Shown here: positions 18,023-27,247 of the stretch, one piece after another
Layout: the number at the start of each line of letters is the position of its first letter
Position numbering within the stretch: position 1 is the first letter of the stretch
From: Micromonospora halotolerans
GTDB lineage: Bacteria; Actinomycetota; Actinomycetes; Mycobacteriales; Micromonosporaceae
Assembly: GCF_032108445.1 (NCBI RefSeq)
Contig: NZ_CP134876.1
Coordinates: forward strand, 1,240,001-1,304,000
DNA length: 64,000 nucleotides
Reading direction: 5' to 3'
The notes under the pieces: generated by a model
What the model was told of the DNA's origin: nothing
Database searches by the model: none
The model's input: the letters and a program-made list of their open reading frames with translations, nothing else
Made by a program: the position numbers and the translations under genes

Positions 18023-18427
18023 TCAGCGCGCGTCGGTGACCACGTGCGAGCAGGCCGGGCAGGCCGCCGGGCCCTGCTCGGCGAACCACCGGCAGGTACG
18101 CCGGATCGCACACTTCGGCAACTGCTCCTCGCCCGGTTCGGCCGTCTCCGCGTAGGAGGCGGCCATCCGTGCGCCCAGGCCGCAGTGCTCGCCGGTCCAG
18201 AAGCCGCAGGACGACGTGACGCACGGGCCGGCCAGCCGGAAGCGGGACTCCACCGGGGCGCCGGAGTCGCCGGCCGCGGCGAGCGCCACCTCGGCCGGCA
18301 CGGCCGGCGTGACGTAGGCGACCCGACCCGCCGGAGTGATCATGCCGAGGAACACCGTGGCGTTCGCCGCCGGCGTGCTCGGACACATCCGCTGCGGCGG
18401 GTCGGTACGCCCGGCGGCGTCGGTCAC
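18023..18427 (-). CDS. Cys-rich conserved hypothetical protein
   Basis: This 134-residue protein has nine cysteines in a fixed-looking pattern: GPCVTSSCGFW, GEHCGLG, LPKCAIRRTCRWF and AACPACSH. I recall similar actinomycete proteins, often labelled only hypothetical. The spacing suggests metal or Fe-S binding, but this is inferred. The GTG at 18427 overlaps the stop of the upstream 86-residue gene by 4 bp (GTGA), so they are one operon. It is the third gene of a Tat-protein / small peptide / Cys-rich-protein unit. Confidence 0.7.
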   Translation of the reverse strand: MTDAAGRTDPPQRMCPSTPAANATVFLGMITPAGRVAYVTPAVPAEVALAAAGDSGAPVESRFRLAGPCVTSSCGFWTGEHCGLGARMAASYAETAEPGEEQLPKCAIRRTCRWFAEQGPAACPACSHVVTDAR

Positions 18428-18684
18428 CGCTGCATCCAGAAGCCGATGTCGTTGATCTTCTGGCCGAGGTCCTGGGCGAACGGGCCGTCGAGCACCCAGA
18501 GGCCGTACCACTCGGGGCGCAGCTTGAGGTTGCCGTGACCGACGGTGAGCGGGTTGGTGAGCCGGGCGTTGGCGGTGCCGAGGGCGGCCAGGCCGGCCTT
18601 CTGGATCTCGCCGGCGATGAGGGTCTGCTGCTCGGGGGTCAGGTCGACGCCGTCGACCACGAACCGGAACTCGTTGCGGGACAT
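18424..18684 (-). CDS. small conserved hypothetical protein (possible peptide precursor)
   Basis: This 86-residue protein starts FRFVVDGVDLTPEQQTLIAG. The first half reads like a short amphipathic recognition helix and the second half is Gly/Trp-containing (LRPEWYGLWVLDGPF). The ATG at 18684 follows a consensus GGAGGT. The lead-plus-core look makes a ribosomally made peptide or a small partner subunit possible, but I cannot confirm either. It lies 13 bp after the Tat-protein gene and overlaps the Cys-rich gene. Confidence 0.62.
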   Translation of the reverse strand: MSRNEFRFVVDGVDLTPEQQTLIAGEIQKAGLAALGTANARLTNPLTVGHGNLKLRPEWYGLWVLDGPFAQDLGQKINDIGFWMQR

Positions 18685-18697
18685 GTACTACCTCCGG

Positions 18698-19405
18698 TCA
18701 CTCGTACGATTCGGTGCCCAGCCCGCGGCGCAGGCTGATCCGGGTGAAGGCCGCCCAGCCGGCGTGCGAGGCGGCGTCGGCCGGCTGTCCGGCCCGGGCG
18801 AGCGCCCGACCGGCGTGCTCCGCCCAGCGGGCGGCGGTGGCGTCGCCGTCGCCCCACAGCTCCCGGCAGGCGGCGACCGCGAAGGCGACCTGCCCGGACG
18901 CGCCGGTGAACCCGGCGGGCCCGTCGCCGACCCGGACCGCCCCGTCCGGCCGGACGCGCACGCTCGGGAAGTGGTGGTGCAGGCTGGCCACCGTCGCCGC
19001 GTGGCTGGCGTCCCGCCGAGCCGCCGCGAAGCCCGCGCGCAGCTCGTCGTCGCAGCGGTAGCGGATGGCGTACAGGCTGAGGGCGCCGCCGGCCGGGGCG
19101 ACCCGGCCGACGACCTGGACCGGGGCGCTCCAGGCGCGGGGCGAGTTCGCCGACCAGAAGGCCAGCCAGGCGGCCAGCCGGGCGTGGAAGTCCGCCTGGA
19201 AGGCGACCGCCGCCGCGGTGCCGTCGGGCGCGCGCAGCGCCGCGGTGGCGATCCGGTCCCGGGTGACCAGCGGCGTGGTGGCGCGGACGGGGGTCGCCGT
19301 GGCGGCGGTCGGGGCGGCGGCCACGCCGGTCACGGTGACCGCCGAGGCCGCCGCCGCGCCGGCGAGCAGGCGCCGGCGCGAGAACGGGTACGGGTTGTCG
19401 TTCAT
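18698..19405 (-). CDS. Tat-signal hypothetical protein
   Basis: This 235-residue protein has a clear twin-arginine signal (FSRRRLLAGAAAASAVTVTG). The mature part is Ala-rich and helical, with a HHHFPSVRV segment that could bind metal. I recognise no family. It is first in the three-gene operon 19405-18023. The start follows GAAAGG. Export with bound cofactor is suggested by the Tat signal only. Confidence 0.68.
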   Translation of the reverse strand: MNDNPYPFSRRRLLAGAAAASAVTVTGVAAAPTAATATPVRATTPLVTRDRIATAALRAPDGTAAAVAFQADFHARLAAWLAFWSANSPRAWSAPVQVVGRVAPAGGALSLYAIRYRCDDELRAGFAAARRDASHAATVASLHHHFPSVRVRPDGAVRVGDGPAGFTGASGQVAFAVAACRELWGDGDATAARWAEHAGRALARAGQPADAASHAGWAAFTRISLRRGLGTESYE

Positions 19406-19573
19406 CGTCGGCCTTTCGTCGACGGCCAGTGCACTGACGCTATCGACGGAGACGGATCAGATGAACACTCTGAGTGACGGTAGGCCGACAGGAAAGCCGG
19501 GAATCCCCGGCGGCGTGAACCACCATTCGTGTGCCGCCCGGAATCCATTCACGGCGGCCTCGGTGGCGGTTCC

Positions 19574-20824
19574 TCAGCCGCGCGCCGCGGCGGGCAGCGT
19601 CCGCGCCGGTTGGGCCGGGACCGCCGCACCCAGGGGTGGCAGGGTCACCGTCACGACCAGTCCCCCGCCGTCGCGGGGGTGGGCGTGCACGGCGCCGCCG
19701 TGCGCCTGGGCCACCGCCCGCACGATCGACAGGCCCAGCCCGAAGCCCCGCCCGGCACCGGCCCGGTCCTGCGCGCCGCTCCGCCCGGGAGCGGCCACCC
19801 GGTCGTGGTGAAGCCGCCGGAACGGCTGGAAGATCGCCTCGATCTCGTAGCCGGGCACCACGGGCCCGGTGTTGACCACCACCAGGGTGGCGCGGCCGTC
19901 GACGGTTCCGGTGCTCACGTCGATCTCGCCGCCGGCCGGCAGGTTGTGCCGGACCGCGTTCTCCACCAGGTTCTGGGTCAGCCGCTCCAGCAGCACCGGG
20001 TCACCGGCCGTGGCGGCGGGCGCGAGCCGCCGGCGTACGGTCAGCCCCGGTGTGCCGGCCACCTGGTCGAGGAGGTGGCCGGCGATCTCGGCGAGGTCGA
20101 CCGGGGTCCGTTCGACCACCCGCTGCTCCGAGTCGGCCAGGGTGAGCAGGCCGTCGATGAGCCGTTCATGCCGTTCGTTGACCGCCATCAGCGTCTCCCC
20201 GAGCTGCCGCAGTTCGGCGGAGGCACCCGGCCGGGACATCGCCACCTCCAGCAGCGACCGGTTGAGCGCGAGCGGCGTACGCAGCTCGTGGGACGCGTTC
20301 GCCACGAACCGCCGCTGCCCGTCGAAGGACCGGTCCAGCCGCTCCAGCATCAGGTCGAAGGTGTCGGCCAGCTCCTTCACCTCGTCCCGCGGCCCCCGCA
20401 GCGCGATCCGCTCGTGCAGGCCCCGCCCGCCCGCGTCGGCGGCGGCGATCCGCCGGGCGGTGCCGGTGATCTGGTGCAGCGGCTGCAACGCCCGCCCCGC
20501 GATCAGCCAGCCGAAGCCGAGGGCCACCATCGAGATCAGCAGCAGCGCCACCCCGCCCTGGGTCAGCAGCGACTCCAGCGCGTTCCGCTTCGCCTCGTCC
20601 TGGGCCTCCTGCAGCAGGAACCGCACCTGTTCGGCCGCACCGGGGGTGGGGAGCTTGCCGAACGGTGCCTTGACGATGTCGGCCTTGGCGATCACGCCCG
20701 TCAACGGCTCCCGCATCCGCTGGTCGACCAGCACGTACGTGACGGCGAGCAGGACCACGCCGGCGAGCAGCAGGAGCCCGCCGTGCACCAGGGTCAGCCG
20801 CGCCCGGATGGTCAGTCGTTTCAC
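19574..20824 (-). CDS. two-component sensor histidine kinase
   Basis: This 416-residue kinase has two membrane segments (near 12-34 and 88-112) flanking a short extracytoplasmic loop. A HAMP region follows, then the H-box FVANASHELRTPLAL, N-box LVENAVRH and G-box GFGLGLSIV. It is partner to the response regulator, whose stop overlaps its GTG start by 4 bp. The sensed signal is unknown. The pair is divergent from a lipoprotein/MacB-type export operon and probably controls it. Confidence 0.93.
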   Translation of the reverse strand: MKRLTIRARLTLVHGGLLLLAGVVLLAVTYVLVDQRMREPLTGVIAKADIVKAPFGKLPTPGAAEQVRFLLQEAQDEAKRNALESLLTQGGVALLLISMVALGFGWLIAGRALQPLHQITGTARRIAAADAGGRGLHERIALRGPRDEVKELADTFDLMLERLDRSFDGQRRFVANASHELRTPLALNRSLLEVAMSRPGASAELRQLGETLMAVNERHERLIDGLLTLADSEQRVVERTPVDLAEIAGHLLDQVAGTPGLTVRRRLAPAATAGDPVLLERLTQNLVENAVRHNLPAGGEIDVSTGTVDGRATLVVVNTGPVVPGYEIEAIFQPFRRLHHDRVAAPGRSGAQDRAGAGRGFGLGLSIVRAVAQAHGGAVHAHPRDGGGLVVTVTLPPLGAAVPAQPARTLPAAARG

Positions 20825-21486
20825 GGAATTTGATACCCCACTCCCGGCACCGTCTCGACCACCTGCGGGTCGCCGAGCTTGCGGCGCAGCTTCATCACGG
20901 TCACCCGCACCACGTTGGTGAACGGGTCGATGTGCTCGTCCCAGACCCGGTCCAGCAACTCCTCGGCGGAGACCACCGCCCCGCCGGCCCGGACCAGCTC
21001 CGCCAGTACCGCGAACTCCTTGCGGGACAGCGCGACGTACCGGCCGTCGCGGTAGACCTCCCGGCGGGCCGGGTCGACCACCACACCGGCCCGGCTCAGC
21101 CTGGGCGGTGCCGCCGGCCGGGCGCGCCGGGCCAGCGCGTGCACCCGGGCGGAGAGTTCGACCAACGCGAACGGTTTGACCAGGTAGTCGTCGGCGCCGA
21201 GGGCCAGTCCGGCCACCCGTTCCCGCACGGCCGCAGCGGCGGTCAGCATCAGCACCCGCGTCTCGGCGCCGCTGTCCACCACCGCCCGGCAGACGTCGTC
21301 GCCGTGCACCACCGGCAGGTCCCGGTCGAGCACCACGACGTCGTAGTCGGTGACGCCGAGCCGTTCCAGCGCCGCGTCCCCGTCGTACGCCACGTCCACG
21401 GCGAACGCCTCCCGGCGCAGCCACTCCGCGATGGAGTCGGCCAGCAGCGTCTCGTCCTCGACCACCAGTACTCGCACGTCCCCCAT
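20821..21486 (-). CDS. OmpR-family response regulator
   Basis: This 221-residue regulator has a receiver domain with the phospho-acceptor Asp in VVVLDRDLP and the Lys in DYLVKPFAL, followed by an OmpR/PhoB winged helix (NVVRVTVMKLRRKLG, VPGVGYQ). It is the first gene of the two-component operon. The 123-bp gap to the divergent lipoprotein gene is the likely site of its action. Confidence 0.94.
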   Translation of the reverse strand: MGDVRVLVVEDETLLADSIAEWLRREAFAVDVAYDGDAALERLGVTDYDVVVLDRDLPVVHGDDVCRAVVDSGAETRVLMLTAAAAVRERVAGLALGADDYLVKPFALVELSARVHALARRARPAAPPRLSRAGVVVDPARREVYRDGRYVALSRKEFAVLAELVRAGGAVVSAEELLDRVWDEHIDPFTNVVRVTVMKLRRKLGDPQVVETVPGVGYQIP

Positions 21487-21609
21487 GGTGCCGCGCCAGT
21501 GGATAACGGCGGCGTTAACGCCGGTGGTTACGCCCGGGATACCGCCGCTGCGGTCGACTCGTCCGTATCGGCTGGCGATCGGCGCCGGCCGGGAGGAAGG
21601 AGTTGTGCC

Positions 21610-22164
21610 ATGCGCCGACGAATGTCGGGCACACTGCTCGTCCTGCCCCTGCTCCTGGGTCTGGCGGTCACCGGCTGCGCGGGTGCCGACCGGGACGCGG
21701 AGCGGGTGGCCACGGCCGGCGGCGGGGCGGGCGGCGCGTCGCCCAGCGCCGGCGTCGCCCCGGTCAGCGACGAGGACCGGCAGCGCGAGTTCGCCCAGTG
21801 CATGCGGGAGAACGGGGTGCCGGACTTCCCGGACCCGGAACCCGGCGAGGGCGGCGGGTTCCGCATCCGGATGCCCGCGGGCACCGACAAGGCGAAGGTC
21901 CAGGCGGCCATGGAGCAGTGCCGCAGCCTGATGCCGGGCGGCGGCAAGGCGCTCAAGCTCGACCCCGAGCAGGTGGAGAAGGTACGGAAGCTGGCCCGGT
22001 GCATGCGGGAGAACGGGGTGCCGGACTTCCCGGACCCGGGTCCCGACGGTTCCATCGAGCTCAAGGGCGGCGCCGGCATCGACCCGGAGAACCCGACCAC
22101 CCGGGCCGCGCTGGAGAAGTGCCGTGAGGGCGACGCGCCGCTGCTGATGAAGAGGGCGTCGTGA
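21610..22164 (+). CDS. lipoprotein with duplicated Cys-containing motif
   Basis: This 184-residue protein has a lipoprotein signal with lipobox LAVTGC. It contains two near-identical copies of CMRENGVPDFPDP (around residues 61-73 and 131-143), each ending a half of the protein. Similar proteins sit next to MacB-type exporters in actinomycetes. It is the first gene of the operon with the fusion protein, ATPase and permease. The start follows GGAAGGAG. The stop overlaps the next GTG. Confidence 0.82.
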   Translation: MRRRMSGTLLVLPLLLGLAVTGCAGADRDAERVATAGGGAGGASPSAGVAPVSDEDRQREFAQCMRENGVPDFPDPEPGEGGGFRIRMPAGTDKAKVQAAMEQCRSLMPGGGKALKLDPEQVEKVRKLARCMRENGVPDFPDPGPDGSIELKGGAGIDPENPTTRAALEKCREGDAPLLMKRAS

Positions 22165-22340
22165 GCGCGAGGAGCGAGCCGGGGTTCGCGAGCCCCGCAG
22201 TCGCTAACAATGGCGACCCCGTGAGCGCGAGGAGCGAGCCGGGGTTCGCGAGCCCCGCAGTCGCGAGCAATGGCGACCCCGTGAGCGCGAGGAGCGAGCC
22301 GGGTCTGGCGAGCCCCGCAGGCGCGGACAACGGTGGCCCG
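22161..22340 (+). repeat. three tandem 60-bp repeats (Micromonospora-type dispersed repeat)
   Basis: Three consecutive 60-bp units (22161-22220, 22221-22280, 22281-22340) each begin GTGAGCGCGAGGAGCGAGCC and contain the near-palindrome GGGGTTCGCGAGCCCC. Units 1 and 2 differ at only two positions. Unit 3 is more diverged. Each keeps the frame open and offers a GTG with GGAG nearby. I recall this unit as a dispersed repeat in Micromonospora-type genomes; that is recall, not a search. Confidence 0.8.
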
Positions 22341-23480
22341 GTGAGCGCGGGCACGGCACCGGTCGCGGCGGCCACCACGCCGCCGCCGGGCGCCGGGCGC
22401 GGCCGTCGCCGCCGGGCGCGTACCCCGCTGGTGGTGGCCTCGGCGGTGGTGGTCGCCGCCGCGGCCGGCATCACGGCCGCGGTGGCGGCCGGTGGCCGCG
22501 ACGGGGGTACGGCGGCCGGCGGCAGCCTGCCTCCGGCGACCACCCAGGTCACCCGGCAGACCCTGGTCGACGCGGAGAGCTTCGACGGGACACTCGGCTA
22601 CGGCGCCAGCCACCGCGCGGCGCCGCGCGGTGGCGGCACGGTCACCTGGCTGGCCGCCACCGGCGCCCAGGTCACCCGGGGCAGGCCGCTGTACGCGGTC
22701 GACGACGGCGAGGTCGTGCTGCTGTACGGGAAGCTGCCGGCGTACCGGACCCTGGGTCCCGGCACGTCCGGCGACGACGTGCGGCAGTTCGAGCGGAACC
22801 TGGCCGCGCTCGGCTATTCGGGGTTCACCGTCGACGACGAGTACACCTCGGCCACCGCGGACGCGGTGCGGGACTGGCAGGAGGACCTCGGCCTGCCCCA
22901 GACCGGCCGGGTGGAGCCGGACCGGGTGGTCTACGCCGACGGCGCGGTCCGGGTGGAGAGCCACGACGCGGAACCCGGCGATCCGGCGCAGCCCGGGCAG
23001 GCGGTGCTGACCTGGACCGGCACCACCCGGGTGGTGACCGTGTCCCTCGACGTCGACGACGAGCGGCTGGCGAAGAAGGGTGCCAAGGTGACCGTCTCGC
23101 TGCCCGACGGCAAGGAGGTCCCCGGCACCGTCGCCGACACGGAAACGGTGATCGAGACCGGCACCGACGGCGGGGCGGGCGCTCAGGGCAACCCGGAGAC
23201 GAAGATCGAGGTCACCGTGACGGCGGCCGACCCCAAGGCGCTGACCGGGTTCGACCAGGCCTCGGCCAAGGTGGCGTTCACCGCCGCCGAGCGCCGCGAC
23301 GTGCTGACCGTGCCGGTCGCCGCGCTGCTGGCGCTGGCCGAGGGCGGATACGGGGTGCAGCTCGTCGAGGGCGCCGCCACCCGGATCGTCGCCGTGCAGA
23401 CCGGCTTGTTCGCCTCCGGCCGGGTGGAGATCTCCGGCGCGGGGCTCACCGAGGGAGCGACCGTGGGGATGCCGACATGA
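22161..23480 (+). CDS. membrane-fusion (HlyD/MacA-like) efflux protein with peptidoglycan-binding domain
   Basis: Up to 439 residues. After a cytoplasmic lead and one membrane segment ([20 protein letters not shown]) come a peptidoglycan-binding-like stretch ([32 protein letters not shown]) and the C-terminal beta domains of HlyD/MacA adaptors. It should link the MacB-type permease to the cell exterior. The first 60 codons are three tandem 20-residue repeats encoded by a 60-bp DNA repeat. In-frame GTG codons at 22161, 22221, 22281 and 22341 are all possible starts. 22161 overlaps the previous stop (GTGA). The C-terminus overlaps the ATPase start by 4 bp. Confidence 0.85.
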   Translation: MSARSEPGFASPAVANNGDPVSARSEPGFASPAVASNGDPVSARSEPGLASPAGADNGGPVSAGTAPVAAATTPPPGAGRGRRRRARTPLVVASAVVVAAAAGITAAVAAGGRDGGTAAGGSLPPATTQVTRQTLVDAESFDGTLGYGASHRAAPRGGGTVTWLAATGAQVTRGRPLYAVDDGEVVLLYGKLPAYRTLGPGTSGDDVRQFERNLAALGYSGFTVDDEYTSATADAVRDWQEDLGLPQTGRVEPDRVVYADGAVRVESHDAEPGDPAQPGQAVLTWTGTTRVVTVSLDVDDERLAKKGAKVTVSLPDGKEVPGTVADTETVIETGTDGGAGAQGNPETKIEVTVTAADPKALTGFDQASAKVAFTAAERRDVLTVPVAALLALAEGGYGVQLVEGAATRIVAVQTGLFASGRVEISGAGLTEGATVGMPT

Positions 23481-24172
23481 CCGGCGACACGGTGGTCGAG
23501 CTGACCGACGTGACAAGGGTCTACCCGGGTGGCGTACGGGCCCTGGACGGGGTGTCGCTGACCGTCCGGTCCGGCGAACTGGTCGCCATCGTCGGCCCCT
23601 CCGGGTCGGGCAAGTCCACGATGCTGCACCTCATCGGCACCCTGGACCGTCCGTCCACCGGCCGGGTACGCATCGACGGGCACGACGTGGCCGCGCTCGG
23701 CGACCGGCAGCTCTCCGCGCTGCGGTCCAGCCGGATCGGCTTCGTCTTCCAGCAGTTCCACCTCGCTCCCAACGTGCCGGTGCGCGACAACGTCGCCGAC
23801 GGGCTGCTCTACGCGGGCGTACCCCTGCGGGAGCGGCGGCGGCGGGCGGAGGCCGCGCTGGCCCGGGTCGGGCTGGGGCACCGCCTCGACCACCGGCCGC
23901 ACGAGCTGTCCGGCGGCGAGCGGCAGCGGGTGGCGATCGCCCGCGCCGTGGTGGGGGCGCCCGCGCTGCTGCTGGCCGACGAGCCGACCGGCAACCTGGA
24001 CTCGGCGTCCGGCGCCGGGGTGCTGGCGCTGCTGCGCGACCTGCACGCCGCCGGGACCACCATCGTGGTGATCACCCACGACCTGGAGGTCGCGGCGGGC
24101 CTGCCCCGCCGGGTCCAGATGCGCGACGGCCGGATCACGGCCGACCACCGGCCCGTGGGGGTGCCGGCATGA
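23477..24172 (+). CDS. MacB-type ABC transporter ATP-binding protein
   Basis: This 231-residue ATPase has Walker [10 protein letters not shown], signature LSGGERQR and Walker [12 protein letters not shown], with the FVFQQFHL Q-loop of the LolD/MacB subfamily. It couples to the FtsX-like permease gene that follows (ATGA overlap). Such ATPases power extrusion or mechanotransmission with an adaptor, here the preceding fusion protein. Confidence 0.94.
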   Translation: MTGDTVVELTDVTRVYPGGVRALDGVSLTVRSGELVAIVGPSGSGKSTMLHLIGTLDRPSTGRVRIDGHDVAALGDRQLSALRSSRIGFVFQQFHLAPNVPVRDNVADGLLYAGVPLRERRRRAEAALARVGLGHRLDHRPHELSGGERQRVAIARAVVGAPALLLADEPTGNLDSASGAGVLALLRDLHAAGTTIVVITHDLEVAAGLPRRVQMRDGRITADHRPVGVPA

Positions 24173-25377
24173 GGGGGCCGGTCCGGCTGGCGCCCGCCCG
24201 GCTCCGCCCCCGGGACGTCGTGCGGGTCGGCGGCGTCGGGCTGCGCACCCGGCCGCTGCGGGCCTTCCTGTCGGCGCTGGGCATCGCGATCGGGATCGCC
24301 GCCATGGTGTCGGTGGTCGGGATCTCCGCGTCGTCCCGGGCGGAGCTGGACCGCACGCTCGCCGAACTCGGCACCAACCTGCTCACCGTGGGTCCGGGCA
24401 ACACGCTCTTCGGCGACGACGCCCAACTGCCGGCGGAGTCGGTGGCGATGATCGGGCGGATCGGGCCGGTACGGGAGGTCGCCGCCACCGGGCTGCTGTC
24501 GGACGCGCGGGTGTACCGCTCCGACCTGATCTCGCGGGGCGAGAGCGGAGGGATCGCCGCCCGTGCCGCCGGCCTGGAACTGCGCGACACGGTCGGGCTG
24601 GAGGTGGTCAGCGGCACCTGGCTGAACGCCGCCACGGCCCGTTACCCGGCGGTGGTGCTCGGCGCCACCACGGCCCGGCGGCTCGGCATCGGCGCCGCCG
24701 GACCGGACGTCCGGGTCCAGGTCGGCGGGCGCTGGTTCACCGTGGTGGGCATCCTGGCGCCGGCGCCGCTCGCGCCGGAGCTGGACCTGTCCGCGCTGGT
24801 CGGCTGGGACGCCGCGAGGTCGTACCTCGACTTCGACGGGCACCCGACCACGGTCTACACCCGGACGTCGGAGACCGCGGTCGAGGCGGTCCGCGCGGTG
24901 CTCGCCGCCACGGCGAACCCGGAGGCGCCGAACGAGGTCAAGGTGGCGCGCCCCTCGGACGCGCTCGCCGCGAAGCAGGCCACCGACGAGGCGTTCACCG
25001 GGCTGCTGCTCGGCCTCGGCGCGGTCGCCCTGCTGGTGGGGGGCGTGGGGGTGGCGAACACCATGGTGATCTCGGTGCTGGAGCGGCGTCCGGAGATCGG
25101 CCTGCGCCGGTCGCTCGGGGCCACCCGCGGGCAGATCCGCACCCAGTTCCTGGCCGAGTCGCTGCTGCTGTCCGCCCTCGGCGGGCTCGGTGGGGTGCTG
25201 CTGGGCAGCGGGGTCACGGCCGGCTACGCGTTCTCCCGGTCCTGGCCGGCGGTGGTGCCGACCTGGGCGCTGGGCGGCGGGGTGGGCGTGACCCTGCTGA
25301 TCGGTGCTCTGGCCGGGCTCTACCCGGCGATCCGCGCGGCGCGGCTCGCGCCGACCGAGGCGCTCGCCACGCCGTGA
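24169..25377 (+). CDS. FtsX/MacB-like ABC permease
   Basis: This 402-residue permease has one N-terminal membrane segment (near [20 protein letters not shown]), a large extracytoplasmic MacB-core-like domain, and three C-terminal segments with the conserved [19 protein letters not shown] loop. It is the last gene of the exporter operon (lipoprotein, fusion protein, ATPase, permease) and is followed by a hairpin terminator. Confidence 0.93.
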   Translation: MRGPVRLAPARLRPRDVVRVGGVGLRTRPLRAFLSALGIAIGIAAMVSVVGISASSRAELDRTLAELGTNLLTVGPGNTLFGDDAQLPAESVAMIGRIGPVREVAATGLLSDARVYRSDLISRGESGGIAARAAGLELRDTVGLEVVSGTWLNAATARYPAVVLGATTARRLGIGAAGPDVRVQVGGRWFTVVGILAPAPLAPELDLSALVGWDAARSYLDFDGHPTTVYTRTSETAVEAVRAVLAATANPEAPNEVKVARPSDALAAKQATDEAFTGLLLGLGAVALLVGGVGVANTMVISVLERRPEIGLRRSLGATRGQIRTQFLAESLLLSALGGLGGVLLGSGVTAGYAFSRSWPAVVPTWALGGGVGVTLLIGALAGLYPAIRAARLAPTEALATP

Positions 25378-25381
25378 GCGT

Positions 25382-25426
25382 CGGCCGGCGGATGGTGACC
25401 GGTCACCGGCCACCACCCGCCGGCCG
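25382..25426. terminator. hairpin terminator
   Basis: A long stem with three internal mismatches (outer arms GGCCGGCGG / CCGCCGGCC) is followed by GTTT on the plus strand. It lies between the convergent permease and MmyB-like regulator genes. Confidence 0.65.
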
Positions 25427-25458
25427 TTTCCGCGACCCGCGCCGGGTATCAGCCTTGA

Positions 25459-26304
25459 TCAGGTGCTGGCCGGGAAGCGCTCGTTTCCCAGCACGGCGAG
25501 CAGCCGCAGCTTCTCGTAGCCCTCGCTGCGCGGCGGCGCGGTGAGCACGAGCAGGGCCTGGGACTGGTCCTCGGTGAACAGCACCTGGCAGTCCAGCTCG
25601 ATCGGGCCGAGCTCGGGATGGATCAGCGTCTTGTGGTCGGCGAAGCGCTGGGCGACCTCGTGCCGCTCCCACAGCTCGGCGAACTCGGGGCTGATCTTCT
25701 GCAGCGCCCGCACCAGCTCGCCGGCCCGCGACCGGGGGCCCATCGACCCGTACGCGGCGCGCAGGTTGGCGACCTGGGCGCGGCTCTGCCGCTCGCGGTC
25801 CTCCTCGGGGTAGCGGGACCGCTCGGCCGGGTCGGTGAACCACCGGTAGATCTCGCTGCGGGCCAGCCCCGTGTGGCCGGATCGGTCCCCGAACAGGGCC
25901 TCGGCCATCCGGTTCTGCACGAGGATCTCGCCGAGGTTGGACAGGATGAGCGCGGGTGTGTCCGCCAGCCGGTCCAGCACCCGCAGCAGCGCCGGCGCGA
26001 CATGCGTCGCCGCGGACACCGGGGATGGCGGGTTGTGCCCCGCCACCCGGAAGAGGTAGTCGCGCTCGTCGCCGGTCAGCCGCAGCGCCCGGGCCAGCGC
26101 GGCCAGCAGCTGCGGGCTCGGCTGCGGGCCGCGCTGCTGTTCGAGGCGGGTGTAGTAGTCGGTCGACATGGTGGCGAGGGCGGCCACCTCCTCGCGCCGC
26201 AGCCCGGGCGCGCGCCGCCGGGCGCCCGTGGCCAGCCCGACGTCCGCGGGCTGCAGCGCCTCACGGCGGCGGCGGAGGAAGTCGGCCAGGGCTGCGCGGT
26301 CCAT
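25459..26304 (-). CDS. XRE-family regulator with MmyB-like ligand domain
   Basis: This 281-residue protein has the same architecture as the regulator at 5.1 kb: an N-terminal HTH (LRREEVAALATMSTDYYTRLE) and an MmyB-like domain (DERDYLFRVAGH, LGPIELDCQVLFTED). It is divergent from an SDR gene 100 bp away and very probably controls it. The two regulator/SDR pairs in this window are paralogous arrangements rather than copies. No recognisable copy of the 31-bp palindrome is present here. Confidence 0.9.
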   Translation of the reverse strand: MDRAALADFLRRRREALQPADVGLATGARRRAPGLRREEVAALATMSTDYYTRLEQQRGPQPSPQLLAALARALRLTGDERDYLFRVAGHNPPSPVSAATHVAPALLRVLDRLADTPALILSNLGEILVQNRMAEALFGDRSGHTGLARSEIYRWFTDPAERSRYPEEDRERQSRAQVANLRAAYGSMGPRSRAGELVRALQKISPEFAELWERHEVAQRFADHKTLIHPELGPIELDCQVLFTEDQSQALLVLTAPPRSEGYEKLRLLAVLGNERFPAST

Positions 26305-26338
26305 GATCCCAGTATCCGCCCGCCGTCCGGCCCAACCA

Positions 26339-26353
26339 GGGATTGCCGATCCC
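26339..26353. promoter_or_regulatory. short inverted repeat, candidate operator
   Basis: GGGAT-TGCCG-ATCCC lies in the gap between the MmyB-like regulator and its SDR. The arms are only 5 bp, extendable with mismatches, so this is a candidate regulator site supported mainly by position. Confidence 0.4.
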
Positions 26354-26404
26354 CCGATAACCGGTCTCTGCCCCCGAACCGCGACGGTGGGCCAGTCTCA
26401 AGGC

Positions 26405-27169
26405 ATGAACATCTCCGGAAACACCATCTTCGTCCCCGGCTCCACCAGCGGGATCGGCCTGGCCCTCGCCCTCGAGCTCAAGGCCCGGGGCAACACCGTC
26501 ATCATCGGCGGCCGGCGCACCGACCTGCTCGAGAAGGTCGCCGCGGAGCACCCCGACATCGACACCGTGGCGATCGACACGGCGGACCCGGCGAGCATCG
26601 CCTCGGCCGCCGCGCAGGTGCTGGCCAAGCACCCGGACCTCAACGTCCTCGTCACCATGGCGGGCATCATGCGCGTCGAGGACTGGCACCAGCCCGAGTC
26701 GTTCCTCGACTCGGCCGAGGCGACCGTGACGACCAACCTGCTCGGCCCGATCCGCCTGATCGCCGCGTTCATCGAGCACCTGCGGGCGCAGCCGGACGCC
26801 ACGATCATGACGGTCTCCTCGGGCCTCGCGTTCGCGCCGCTCAGGGTCACCCCGAGCTACAACGCGTCGAAGGCCGCCATCCACATGCTCAGCGAGTCGC
26901 TGCGGCTGCAGCTCGCCGACACGAGCGTGAAGGTCGTGGAGCTGGAGCCGCCGTCGGTGCGTACGGCGCTGATGCCCGGGCAGGAGAGCAGCGAGATCGC
27001 CATGCCGCTCGACGAGTTCGTGAGCGAGGTCGTCGCGCTGATCGAGGCGCAGCCCGACGCCACGGAGATCCAGGTCGAGCGGGTGAAATTCCTCCGGTAC
27101 GGCGAGGCGCGCGGCGACTACGACCAGGTGGTCGCGACCCTCAACGCGCACGACCCGCACGGCAAGTAG
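26405..27169 (+). CDS. short-chain dehydrogenase (DltE-like)
   Basis: This 254-residue SDR has PGSTSGIG (residues 11-18) as the nucleotide-binding loop, catalytic Ser near 138-139 and YNASK (Tyr152, Lys156). The ELEPPSVRTAL segment after the active site is typical of the DltE/YvrD-like oxidoreductase group. The ATG at 26405 places the Rossmann strand near the N-terminus. It is likely regulated by the divergent MmyB-like protein. Confidence 0.9.
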   Translation: MNISGNTIFVPGSTSGIGLALALELKARGNTVIIGGRRTDLLEKVAAEHPDIDTVAIDTADPASIASAAAQVLAKHPDLNVLVTMAGIMRVEDWHQPESFLDSAEATVTTNLLGPIRLIAAFIEHLRAQPDATIMTVSSGLAFAPLRVTPSYNASKAAIHMLSESLRLQLADTSVKVVELEPPSVRTALMPGQESSEIAMPLDEFVSEVVALIEAQPDATEIQVERVKFLRYGEARGDYDQVVATLNAHDPHGK

Positions 27170-27194
27170 CCGTCATCGGCCCGGGACCGGTTCC

Positions 27195-27219
27195 GGCCGC
27201 CGACCGGCGTCGGCGGGCC
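27195..27219. terminator. bidirectional hairpin terminator
   Basis: A stem GGCCGCCGAC / GTCGGCGGGCC (one bulged G) with a CGGC loop lies between the convergent SDR and NACHT-type ATPase genes. Confidence 0.6.
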
Positions 27220-27247
27220 GGGCCGCTCGGCGCGGACCGGTGGGCAC

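Noticed and set aside
19574..21424. Fused response regulator/kinase reading frame
   Set aside because: The two-component genes are separate with a GTGA overlap; the longer open frame is antisense-type bias, not a fusion.
22161..22340. CRISPR-like array made of the three 60-bp units
   Set aside because: The units are contiguous without spacers and stay in one reading frame, so they are a tandem repeat, not a CRISPR.
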